From Pseudomonadota bacterium (GTDB lineage: Bacteria; Pseudomonadota; Gammaproteobacteria; Pseudomonadales; Azotimanducaceae): 9,491 bases of DNA. Of this stretch, positions 1 to 6,921 are shown in pieces. Where the stretch lies: positions 1-9,491 of the forward strand of contig JAQCAK010000045.1 of the NCBI GenBank assembly GCA_027621895.1, written 5' to 3'. Made by a program: the position numbers and the translations under genes. The notes under the pieces were generated by a model that saw only the letters and a list, made by a program, of their open reading frames with translations, was not told the DNA's origin and searched no databases. Positions within the stretch are counted from its first letter, which is position 1. Every line of letters starts with the position of its first letter.

Positions 1-1943
1 CAGACAGCCAGGCATGGTGGCCAGCCGACTGGGGTCACTATGGCGGACTCATGATTCGAATGGCCTGGCATGCTGCCGGCTCTTATCGGATGGCAGACGG
101 CCGCGGCGGGGCGGGTACAGGGAACCAGCGTTTCGCGCCCCTTAACTCCTGGCCTGACAACGTGAACCTGGACAAGGCACGACGCCTGCTCTGGCCGATT
201 AAAAAGATATACGGTAACCGGATCAGCTGGGCGGATTTAATGATTCTGGCCGGCAACATCGCCTACGAGTCCATGGGGCTGAAGACTTACGGCTTCGCCT
301 TTGGCCGTGAGGATATCTGGCATCCGGAAAAAGACATCGACTGGGGCAGTGAGAAAGAGTGGCTGGGTGCCAGCCGATACCAGGATGAGAACAGTCGGGA
401 ATCGCTCGACAACCCGCTGGCGGCGGTGCAGATGGGGCATATCTATGTCAATCCCCAGGGTGTTAACGGTGAGCCTGATCCGCTCAGGACAGCCCGGGAC
501 GTTCGTGAAACATTCGCCCGAATGGCAATGGACGATGAGGAAACGGTCGCACTGACCGCCGGCGGCCACACCGTGGGCAAATGTCACGGCAATGGCGACG
601 AGGGGCTGCTCGGGCCGGATCCGGAGGCTGCAAACCCCGAGGATCAGGGCTTTGGCTGGCTCAACAAGTCCGGCCGTGGCGTGGGTCGCGACACAGTGAC
701 CAGCGGTCTTGAAGGTGCCTGGACAACAGAACCCACCCGCTGGGACAACGGCTATTTCTCGATGCTGTTCAATCATGAATGGGAGTCCCGCAAGAGCCCG
801 GCCGGTGCATGGCAGTGGGAGCCTGTTGATATCAGTGAAGAGGACATGCCCGTGGACGTTGAAGACCCGACGGTTCGACGCATGCCCATCATGACGGATG
901 CCGACATGGCGATGATCAGGGATCCTGCCTATCGGAAGATTTCGGAGCGCTTTTACCAGGATCCTGCCTACTTCTCTGAAGTCTTTGCACGGGCCTGGTT
1001 CAAACTGACTCATCGTGACATGGGACCTAAAGCCCGATACATCGGACCCGATGTGCCCGCGGAAGATCTTATCTGGCAGGACCCGGTTCCTGCAGGTGCT
1101 ACTGATTACGACGTGGCCGCGGTGAAATCCCGGATCCTGGAGAGCGGGCTGACGATCAGTGATCTGGTATCAACGGCCTGGGACAGTGCCAGGACCTACC
1201 GGGGATCAGACATGCGAGGTGGCGCTAATGGTGCACGTATTCGGCTTGCACCCCAGAAAAACTGGGCCGGAAACGAGCCTGAAAGACTGGCCAAGGTGCT
1301 GAAAGTGCTGGAAAACATTGCACACGAAACCGGGGCCAGTGTTGCTGACGTCATCGTTCTGGCTGGCAATGCCGGGATCGAGCAGGCCGCTGATAAAGCC
1401 GGATTTGATATTACGGTGCCATTTTCTCCTGGTCGGGGCGATGCTTTAGAAGAGCAGACGGACGCTGATTCCTTTGATGTGCTTGAGCCGCTGCATGATG
1501 GTTACCGGAACTGGTTGAAGCAGAGCTATGCCGTCAGCGCTGAAGAACTGCTGCTTGATCGAACCCAGCTCATGGGATTGACCGCGCACGAAATGACGGT
1601 GCTGATCGGCGGGATGCGGGTTCTGGGTACCAACCATGGCGGAACCAAACACGGTGTGTTTACTGATCGTGAAGGTGCCCTGACCAACGATTTCTTTGTG
1701 AATCTCACGGACATGGCTTATGCCTGGGAACCTGATGGAGAAAACCTGTATCGCATTGTTGATCGAAAGACAGGTGAAACCCGCTGGACGGCGACTCGAA
1801 TTGACCTGGTGGTCGGCTCCAATTCGATACTCCGCGCCTACGCTGAGGTCTATGCCCAGGATGACAACCAGGAGAAGTTCATTCGCGACTTTGTGTCTGC
1901 CTGGAACAAAGTCATGAATGCTGATCGATTCGATCTCTGCTGA
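1..1943 (+). CDS. katG: Catalase-peroxidase KatG, 5'-truncated by the window edge
   Basis: Haem enzyme that breaks down hydrogen peroxide by catalase and peroxidase reactions in the cytoplasm. The frame is open from base 3, so an internal ATG at 51 is not the start. 646 residues are visible; by alignment from memory with M. tuberculosis KatG about 85 N-terminal residues are missing, for a total near 730, normal for the family. Seen in the N-terminal haem domain: distal Arg (57-59), Trp (66-68) and His (69-71) in MIRMAWHAAG; the Tyr of IYVNPQG (444-446) and the Met of RMAMDDE (522-524), which with that Trp form the KatG-specific cross-linked adduct; proximal His in GGHTVGK (567-569); its Trp (720-722) and Asp (903-905) partners; and the switch Arg in THRDMGP (1014-1016). 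The haem-free C-terminal repeat follows from about 1130. The gene ends in TGA with a family-typical tail (MNADRFDL plus Cys). No defect seen. Assignment is firm. Confidence 0.97.
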   Translation, partial: DSQAWWPADWGHYGGLMIRMAWHAAGSYRMADGRGGAGTGNQRFAPLNSWPDNVNLDKARRLLWPIKKIYGNRISWADLMILAGNIAYESMGLKTYGFAFGREDIWHPEKDIDWGSEKEWLGASRYQDENSRESLDNPLAAVQMGHIYVNPQGVNGEPDPLRTARDVRETFARMAMDDEETVALTAGGHTVGKCHGNGDEGLLGPDPEAANPEDQGFGWLNKSGRGVGRDTVTSGLEGAWTTEPTRWDNGYFSMLFNHEWESRKSPAGAWQWEPVDISEEDMPVDVEDPTVRRMPIMTDADMAMIRDPAYRKISERFYQDPAYFSEVFARAWFKLTHRDMGPKARYIGPDVPAEDLIWQDPVPAGATDYDVAAVKSRILESGLTISDLVSTAWDSARTYRGSDMRGGANGARIRLAPQKNWAGNEPERLAKVLKVLENIAHETGASVADVIVLAGNAGIEQAADKAGFDITVPFSPGRGDALEEQTDADSFDVLEPLHDGYRNWLKQSYAVSAEELLLDRTQLMGLTAHEMTVLIGGMRVLGTNHGGTKHGVFTDREGALTNDFFVNLTDMAYAWEPDGENLYRIVDRKTGETRWTATRIDLVVGSNSILRAYAEVYAQDDNQEKFIRDFVSAWNKVMNADRFDLC

Positions 1944-1949
1944 CAGCTT

Positions 1950-1977
1950 CCCGGGCTGGCTTTCAAGTCAGTCCGGG
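1950..1977 (+). terminator. Strong hairpin just after katG, possible terminator without U-tract
   Basis: Arms CCCGGGCTGGCT (1950-1961) and AGTCAGTCCGGG (1966-1977) pair over 12 positions, two of them G-T wobbles, around a TTCA loop. The hairpin begins 6 nt after the katG stop. No run of T follows, so it is not a classical intrinsic terminator. It could instead stabilise the katG mRNA 3' end or assist factor-dependent termination. The pairing is seen directly; the function is inferred. Confidence 0.4.
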
Positions 1978-2114
1978 ATGACCGGCGTTGTCGAGGCGGT
2001 CCAGGGAGCAGGCGAGGGTGCTGGCGTCCTCCAAATGGCAACCTCTTCGGTCATGCGTTAGAGTAAGTTCAGCGTATGCTGCTCAGGGTGTGCGCATTAG
2101 TGATGCCAATCCCC

Positions 2115-2119
2115 GGGAG
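2115..2119 (+). promoter_or_regulatory. Ribosome-binding site of the glutamate dehydrogenase gene
   Basis: GGGAG lies 5 nt before the ATG at 2125 and fixes that codon as the start. The encoded N-terminus (MGKISVDTKVDFQRQLERRI) resembles the start of GdhB proteins. I saw no convincing sigma-70 promoter in the 181-nt gap upstream; a TATGCT at 2075-2080 has no -35 partner at the right distance. Confidence 0.6.
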
Positions 2120-2124
2120 TTGAG

Positions 2125-2661
2125 ATGGGTAAAATCAGCGTTGACACCAAGGTGGATTTCCAGCGACAGCTGGAGCGCAGAATTCAAAAAATCGAAAAGG
2201 GTGACTCGCTGCGACAGTTCGCGAGCCAGTTCTTTTCCCAGGTTCCCCTGGCTGAGGTTAAGACGAAAACCTGGGAGTACGTGGAAAGCGTGCTGCTTTC
2301 AGCCTGGTCCTTTTACAAATCCTTCGATGGAAATACACCCAGGGTCCGCGCCTTTAACCCCACTGAGAAGACTCACGGCTACCTGCATGCGCAAACCATC
2401 GTCGAAGTCGCATCCAGAAATCTCCCTTTTTTGCTCGACTCAATCCGAATCGAGCTGTCATCCCGCGGTATAGCACTGGTCGACGTTGAACAGTGCATGT
2501 TGAATGTGGTGCGCGCCAGCAGCAACAAGATCGTGATCAATGATGGGGAGCATGCCAACGAATCCCTGATTCACCTGGAAGTTGACCGGCTGGCGAATCG
2601 AAAGGAGCTGGAAAAGTCCATGACAGGATGTCATTCGCCTGGTGCAACGGGTCGTCGATGA
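2125..2661 (+). CDS. GdhB fragment 1: N-terminal regulatory region, ends after the frameshift
   Basis: First open piece of the interrupted glutamate dehydrogenase, 178 residues. About the first 166 match the GdhB N-terminus, including RVRAFNP, the HAQTIVEVASRNLPFLLDS stretch and SLIHLEVDRLANRKELEKSM. The last dozen residues (TGCHSPGATGRR) are out of frame and unlike the family; the true continuation QDVIRLVQRVVDDFGPM is in the next frame from 2624. If translated as is, it yields only a small regulatory fragment with no catalytic part. Confidence 0.85.
   Translation: MGKISVDTKVDFQRQLERRIQKIEKGDSLRQFASQFFSQVPLAEVKTKTWEYVESVLLSAWSFYKSFDGNTPRVRAFNPTEKTHGYLHAQTIVEVASRNLPFLLDSIRIELSSRGIALVDVEQCMLNVVRASSNKIVINDGEHANESLIHLEVDRLANRKELEKSMTGCHSPGATGRR
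2621..2630 (+). other. Frameshift site in gdhB (one extra base)
   Basis: Protein similarity moves from the frame starting at 2125 to the next frame within this stretch. The downstream frame has a TGA at 2621-2623, so the extra base must lie at or after 2621. Dropping 2623 gives ELEKSMQDVIRLV; dropping a base of the GG at 2626-2627 gives ELEKSMTDVIRLV. Both fit the family. No long homopolymer or known slippery sequence is present. Confidence 0.85.
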
Positions 2662-4834
2662 CTTTGGTCCGATGCCCAAGCAACTGCTGCTCTGGAGCGA
2701 TGAGGTCGGTTCGGGTGGTGACCTGTCGAATCCGAAAACCGCAGAGGCTTATCAGTACCTGCAGTGGATGTATGCCAATAACTTCACGTTTCTCGGCTAC
2801 GAGGAATTCAGACGCATCGATGGTCAATGGCAGGTTGTAAAAGGCAGCCCGCTGGGACTGGCACGACCCAGGTTCTATGTTTCAGGTCAGCCCTTTTCGG
2901 GCGTAAAAGGTATCGTGAATTTTTCGCGGTCACCACTGAAGAGCCGGGTTCACAGGCCGGCCCATTTCGATCAGCTGCTGATCCAGCTGCCCGGCAATCC
3001 GGACGTCGCCTGCCGATTCGTTGGACTGTTTACCTCGAGTGTCTTTAACCAGAGTCCAACCGATATTCCGCTGATCCGTCACAAGATTGAACACATATTT
3101 GAGCATCTCGGGCTGTCACCAGGCAGCCACAAGGGGCGCCAGCTGAGCAGGATCATCGAAGTACTGCCTCGCGAGGAACTGTTCCTGGCCAGCACCACCG
3201 ATCTGACTTTAATGGTCGAGAGAATCTATGCGTTGCAGGAAAGGCGCGTTGTCCGCGTCCTCGCCCGACGGGATGCGAGTGGGCATTTCGTCAGCTGCCT
3301 GGTTTACGTACCGCGAGACACTTATGACACGGCCCTGAGGGTTCGAATCCAGAGTCTGCTGGAAGAGAGTTTCAACGCACTTGACTCGGATTTTTCAACT
3401 TTCTTCTCCGAATCTGCACTGGTTCGGACGCACTTTCTCCTTCGGCTGGACCCGGCGTGTACCAGCAGTGTTGATGTGGATGAGCTGGAGTCAGTCACTA
3501 CCGAGTTTACCCGGAACTGGGAAGACGATCTCAGGAGTGTCCTGATCACGGAGAAAGGAGCGGTTCGTGGTGAAGAACTGTTCGAGCGGATTCGTGGTGT
3601 GCTGCCTGCCGGCTACAAGGAAGATTACCGGCCTGTCACGGCCTATCGGGATCTGGAACAGGTTTTCTCGCTGGAGGATGAAACCTCGCTTCGGGTGTCA
3701 CTGTATCAGTCGAGAGTCGGTGATGAGAGTGAAGTTCGCTTCAAGTTGTTTCATCGAGGCGATCCGCTGCCGTTGTCAGACATTATTCCCATTCTGGAAA
3801 ACCTGGGCGCGAGAACGCTGGAGGAACACCCCTATGAATTCTGGCTGGATGATGGCTGGGTCTGGATACATGATTTTGTACTGGAGCTCCCGCTGGGACC
3901 GGTTCAGGAAATTGGTGCGCTGAAGGGGAACTTTGAAGAAGCTTTCCTTGAGGTCTGGAATGGCCGAAAAGAAAATGATGCCTTTAATCGCCTGGTTACG
4001 CTGGCAAATATTCCCGTACGTGAAGTCTGGATTCTGCGCTCGTACGCTCGTTACCTCGGTCAGTTGCAGGTCGGTAGCAGTCAGCAGTACATCGCAGACT
4101 GTATGCGACGTTACAATGGCATTGCCCGGCAGTTTATCCAGCTATTCAGGCTGAGGTTTGACCCCGGGATCAATCGAAAGCGGGCGATGGAGGATTCCCT
4201 GCGCCTGTCAGAAGCCATTCTCAGCGAGATAGAGCGCGTTGAGAACCTGGCCGATGACAGAATTCTCAGAAGCTTCCTTGAGATGGTGACAGCGACCCAG
4301 CGCACGAATTTTTTCCAGCCGGGTCAGGATGGGGAGTACAAGGAATACCTGTCCCTGAAACTGTTGCCGGAAAAGATATCTGAGGTCCCACTGCCACGAC
4401 CGAAGTACGAGGTGTTTGTTTACTCCTCACGGGTTGAAGGTGTTCATCTGCGCGGTGGCAAGATCGCCCGCGGGGGTTTGCGATGGTCAGATCGAACTGA
4501 AGACTATCGCACCGAAGTGCTGGGGCTGGTGAAAGCCCAGCAGGTAAAGAACTCCGTGATCGTACCCCTTGGCGCCAAGGGCGGTTTCCTGCCTAAACGG
4601 CTGCCTGAAGGCGGGAGTCGTGAAGACATCATGGCAGAGGGTATTGCCTGCTATCGCATTTTTATCCGTGGCCTGCTGGATCTGACGGATAACCTGGTGA
4701 AGAACCGGGTTGTACATCCCAGATCGGTTGTGCGGCACGATGAAGATGACTACTACCTGGTGGTCGCCGCTGACAAGGGCACGGCAACCTTTTCTGATAT
4801 TGCCAATGAAGAGGCCCGTGGCTACGGGTTCTAG
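2642..4834 (+). CDS. GdhB fragment 2: regulatory region plus first part of the catalytic domain
   Basis: Open piece of 730 residues counted from a GTG at 2642. Family similarity begins earlier, at 2624, so the GTG is just the first possible start in this frame rather than a real one; I see no ribosome-binding site before it. The piece carries the rest of the ACT-like and helical regions and the first part of the catalytic domain, including YEVFVYSSRVEGVHLRGGK, GGLRWSDRTEDYRTEVLGLV, VPLGAKGGF and VVAADKGTATFSDIANE. It stops in GYGF at a TAG (4832-4834) where homologues continue with Trp-Leu. It lacks the nucleotide-binding part, so it should be inactive alone. Confidence 0.9.
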   Translation: MQRVVDDFGPMPKQLLLWSDEVGSGGDLSNPKTAEAYQYLQWMYANNFTFLGYEEFRRIDGQWQVVKGSPLGLARPRFYVSGQPFSGVKGIVNFSRSPLKSRVHRPAHFDQLLIQLPGNPDVACRFVGLFTSSVFNQSPTDIPLIRHKIEHIFEHLGLSPGSHKGRQLSRIIEVLPREELFLASTTDLTLMVERIYALQERRVVRVLARRDASGHFVSCLVYVPRDTYDTALRVRIQSLLEESFNALDSDFSTFFSESALVRTHFLLRLDPACTSSVDVDELESVTTEFTRNWEDDLRSVLITEKGAVRGEELFERIRGVLPAGYKEDYRPVTAYRDLEQVFSLEDETSLRVSLYQSRVGDESEVRFKLFHRGDPLPLSDIIPILENLGARTLEEHPYEFWLDDGWVWIHDFVLELPLGPVQEIGALKGNFEEAFLEVWNGRKENDAFNRLVTLANIPVREVWILRSYARYLGQLQVGSSQQYIADCMRRYNGIARQFIQLFRLRFDPGINRKRAMEDSLRLSEAILSEIERVENLADDRILRSFLEMVTATQRTNFFQPGQDGEYKEYLSLKLLPEKISEVPLPRPKYEVFVYSSRVEGVHLRGGKIARGGLRWSDRTEDYRTEVLGLVKAQQVKNSVIVPLGAKGGFLPKRLPEGGSREDIMAEGIACYRIFIRGLLDLTDNLVKNRVVHPRSVVRHDEDDYYLVVAADKGTATFSDIANEEARGYGF
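4832..4834 (+). other. In-frame TAG at a conserved Trp position of GdhB (residue ~903)
   Basis: The codons read Gly-Tyr-Gly-Phe-TAG-Leu-Asp-Asp-Ala-Phe-Ala-Ser-Gly-Gly-Ser. Members of the family have Trp between Phe and Leu. One G-to-A change turns TGG into TAG. The frame stays open and family-like directly after the stop. Confidence 0.9.
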
Positions 4835-5149
4835 CTGGACGATGCTTTCGCATCAGGTGGCAGCAACGGTTATGACCACAAGCAGATGGGGATTACGGCG
4901 CGTGGGGCCTGGAAGTCTGTAGAGAGACACTTCCTCGACACGGGTATCCGCGCGGACCAGGATGAGTTCTCAGTGGTCGGGATAGGTGACATGTCCGGCG
5001 ACGTCTTTGGCAACGGCATGCTCATGTCCGAAAAAATCCGTCTCGTCGGTGCATTCAATCATCTGCATATTTTTGTTGATCCTGAACCGGATGCCGCAGC
5101 GGGATTCAGGGAGCGCCAGCGTCTGTTTGAACTGCCCCGGTCGACCTAG
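4835..5149 (+). CDS. GdhB fragment 3: core of the catalytic domain between the two TAG codons
   Basis: 104 sense codons in the same frame as fragment 2. They encode LDDAFASGGSNGYDHKQMG, ITARGAWKSVERHF, FSVVGIGDMSGDVFGNGML, HIFVDPEPDAA and RQRLFELPRST, all highly typical of the Bac_GDH catalytic core. The first ATG within it is at 4886, with no clear ribosome-binding site. The frame closes with TAG at 5147-5149. A separately made peptide of this size would not fold as an enzyme, so this is part of the larger gene. Confidence 0.85.
   Translation: MDDAFASGGSNGYDHKQMGITARGAWKSVERHFLDTGIRADQDEFSVVGIGDMSGDVFGNGMLMSEKIRLVGAFNHLHIFVDPEPDAAAGFRERQRLFELPRST
5147..5149 (+). other. Second in-frame TAG at a conserved Trp position of GdhB (residue ~1008)
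   Basis: The codons read Leu-Pro-Arg-Ser-Thr-TAG-Ala-Asp-Tyr-Asn-Ala-Ser-Leu-Ile-Ser-Lys-Gly-Gly-Gly. The family has Ser-Ser/Thr-Trp-x-Asp-Tyr here. TGG to TAG is again one G-to-A change. The stop sits in CCTAGG, so the presumed ancestral bases CCTGG match a CCWGG site. Confidence 0.9.
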
Positions 5150-6907
5150 GCGGACTATAACGCCAGTCTGATATCAAAGGGCGGTGGTGTTTTTTCCAGG
5201 GCGGCCAAGTCCATTGCAGTCAGTCGCGAAATGAAAAAGCGATTTGATATTACCGAATCAAGCCTGACACCTAATCAACTGATTCGCTACCTGCTGAAAG
5301 CCAGGGTAGATCTGCTTTGGAATGGCGGCATTGGTACCTACGTCAAAAGTCGTGCTGAGTCCGATCTGGATGCCAGGGACAAGTCCAATGACCCGATCAG
5401 GGTACATGGTGCCGAACTGCGCTGCCGGGTCGTCGGCGAGGGTGGCAACCTGGGACTGACTCAGCTTGGCCGTGTCGAGTACAACCTGGCGGGCGGCATC
5501 TGCTTTACCGATTTCATCGACAATGCGGGTGGCGTCAACTGCTCTGATGCCGAGGTGAATATCAAGATTCTCCTGAATCAGCTGATGGAGTCAGGAGAGT
5601 TGACAGAAAAAGGCCGGGGAAAGCAGCTGCACATTATGACCGATGAAGTGTCATCCCTGGTGCTGGAAAACAATTATCGGCAGGCGCAGGCCATTAACCT
5701 GATGCAGCACCAGGCCGTGCGGCGCAACTTTGAGTACGTCCGCGTCATGGAAGGGCTGACTGAACGGGGCTACCTGGATCGTTCCCTGGAATTCCTGCCG
5801 GACGATGAAGAAATCCAGCAGCGTCTGACCCGGCATCAAGGCTTGACGAGTCCGGAGCTGAGCGTGTTGACCAGTTATGTCAAAGGTGCACTGAAGGAAT
5901 CGCTGTCACGGGTCGACTTCCAGGACAGCTACATGACCCGGGAAATGTTTACCGCTTTTCCTGAACGGCTGGTCAGTAAATACGGGGAAGCCCTGCGGGG
6001 TCATCGGCTTCGACGTGAAATCGTGGCGACCCAGATAGCCAACAACATGATCAATAACATGGGTATCAGTTTTGTCTCCCGAATTGGCGAGACCACCGGC
6101 GCATCCAGACCCCAGATTGCCCATGCGTACATCGGGGCACGGGATATCTTCTCGATGGAGGAACATCTCGACACCCTGCGCAGTCTGGATGGCAAGGTGC
6201 CGGCTGAGACGCTCAAAGAAATGAATATGGACCTCATCCGACTGGTCAGTCGTACGACTCGATGGCTGCTCAGAAACAGAAGAGACAAACTGGACCTGGG
6301 AGCAGAAGTTCCCCAGTACCGCAAAGCGCTTGCCGCACTGATGAAGGACTGGGAGAGCATCGTGCACGGGGAGGCCCTGAAGGACTGGGAGCAGGCGACG
6401 AAACTGCTCGTCAGGGAAGGCGTTGATGAACAGATGGCCGGATTCTTTGCGGCGACTCATCAGCTGTATGCACTGATGAGCATTGTTGAGGTTGCAAGCC
6501 TGACCGGTGAATCCACCAGCCGGGTCGCCAGCGTGCTGTTTGAAGTCGGAGAGCGGTTGCACATGCACTGGTTCAGTCGCCAGATGCATGAGTACCAGGC
6601 AGCCAGTCAGTGGGAAGCCCTGGCTCGTGAATCACTACAGGATGACCTGAACTGGCAGCAGGCTGCCATCGCGATGGGGGTTGTCAACGAGGGTGGTGGC
6701 AAGTCTTCAATAGACAGCCTGCTGGACCGCTGGCTTGAAAAGCACGATGCCCTGGTGCAGCGCTGGATGCAGATGCAGGCGGAAATCCGGGCGTCTAACA
6801 CGCGGGATCTCTCAATCTATACGGTGGCGATCAGGGAACTGATGGATCTGGCGCAGTCCAGCCTCGGCACGGCTGCCCGGCTTGGACAGGCGTCGGGCAA
6901 GCGTTAG
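5150..6907 (+). CDS. GdhB fragment 4: end of the catalytic domain and C-terminal helical domain
   Basis: The frame is open from just after the second TAG; the first ATG in it is 5231, with no ribosome-binding site of note, and the family-like residues SLISKGGGVFSRAAKSI lie before it. It carries VDLLWNGGIGTYVK, the glycine-rich nucleotide-binding segment RVVGEGGNLGLTQLGR, LAGGICFTDFIDNAGGVNCSD and EVNIKILLN, then a long helical C-terminal domain with SPELSVLTSYVK and HRLRREIVATQIANNMINNMG, as usual for GdhB. Trp here is coded by ordinary TGG (for example in LLWNGG). The terminal stop is TAG (6905-6907), followed two codons later by an in-frame TGA at 6914. It ends 14 nt before the convergent MFS gene. 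Confidence 0.9.
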   Translation, partial: ADYNASLISKGGGVFSRAAKSIAVSREMKKRFDITESSLTPNQLIRYLLKARVDLLWNGGIGTYVKSRAESDLDARDKSNDPIRVHGAELRCRVVGEGGNLGLTQLGRVEYNLAGGICFTDFIDNAGGVNCSDAEVNIKILLNQLMESGELTEKGRGKQLHIMTDEVSSLVLENNYRQAQAINLMQHQAVRRNFEYVRVMEGLTERGYLDRSLEFLPDDEEIQQRLTRHQGLTSPELSVLTSYVKGALKESLSRVDFQDSYMTREMFTAFPERLVSKYGEALRGHRLRREIVATQIANNMINNMGISFVSRIGETTGASRPQIAHAYIGARDIFSMEEHLDTLRSLDGKVPAETLKEMNMDLIRLVSRTTRWLLRNRRDKLDLGAEVPQYRKALAALMKDWESIVHGEALKDWEQATKLLVREGVDEQMAGFFAATHQLYALMSIVEVASLTGESTSRVASVLFEVGERLHMHWFSRQMHEYQAASQWEALARESLQDDLNWQQAAIAMGVVNEGGGKSSIDSLLDRWLEKHDALVQRWMQMQAEIRASNTRDLSIYTVAIRELMDLAQSSLGTAARLGQASGKR

Positions 6908-6921
6908 TCATCTTGATTTGA

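Larger units (their letters stand above)
2125..6907 (+). pseudogene. gdhB: NAD-dependent glutamate dehydrogenase, GdhB/Bac_GDH large type, interrupted by one frameshift and two TAG codons
   Basis: The intact enzyme oxidatively deaminates glutamate to 2-oxoglutarate and ammonium with NAD, feeding amino-acid carbon into the TCA cycle in the cytoplasm. Removing one extra base near 2621-2630 and reading the TAGs at 4832 and 5147 as sense gives 1,593 residues, the usual size for this ~180-kDa family. Order: N-terminal ACT-like and helical regulatory region (about residues 1-690), catalytic domain (about 690-1215), C-terminal helical domain (about 1260-1590). Family motifs include GGLRWSDR, VKAQQVKNSVIVPLGAKGGF (the Lys codon at 4577-4579 is the likely catalytic one by analogy with other GDHs), DKGTATFSDIAN, GIGDMSGDVFGNGML and VVGEGGNLGLTQLGR. 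Both TAGs replace a Trp expected in YGFWL(G/D)DAF and LPRSSWADYD. The rest shows no decay, so it is a very recent pseudogene, contains sequence errors, or is read through. The family call is firm; functional status is open. Confidence 0.93.

Noticed and set aside
919..971. 12-bp direct repeat GGATCCTGCCTA within katG, 39 nt apart
   Set aside because: It encodes the residues DPAY twice in frame; the first is family-typical and the second is close to the usual DPEAF, so chance convergence of codons is the simplest view.
237..1013. 258-codon minus-strand open frame inside katG
   Set aside because: Fully antisense to conserved KatG coding sequence, with no domain and no ribosome-binding site of note.
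1988..2473. 161-codon plus-strand open frame across the katG-gdhB gap
   Set aside because: Overlaps the well-supported GdhB N-terminus in another frame, and its Ser/Arg-rich product looks like an off-frame translation.
2615..2661. Programmed +1 ribosomal frameshift in gdhB
   Set aside because: No slippery codon next to an in-frame stop at the shift point; the stop in the first frame is about 30 nt downstream.
4832..5149. Genome-wide reassignment of TAG to Trp
   Set aside because: TGG codes Trp normally throughout katG, gdhB and the other genes, and gdhB itself ends in TAG at the family-expected C-terminus. The extra frameshift also points to simple lesions. Only local readthrough remains worth testing.
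5906..6589. 227-codon minus-strand open frame inside gdhB
   Set aside because: Antisense to the conserved GdhB C-terminal domain; product shows no family resemblance.
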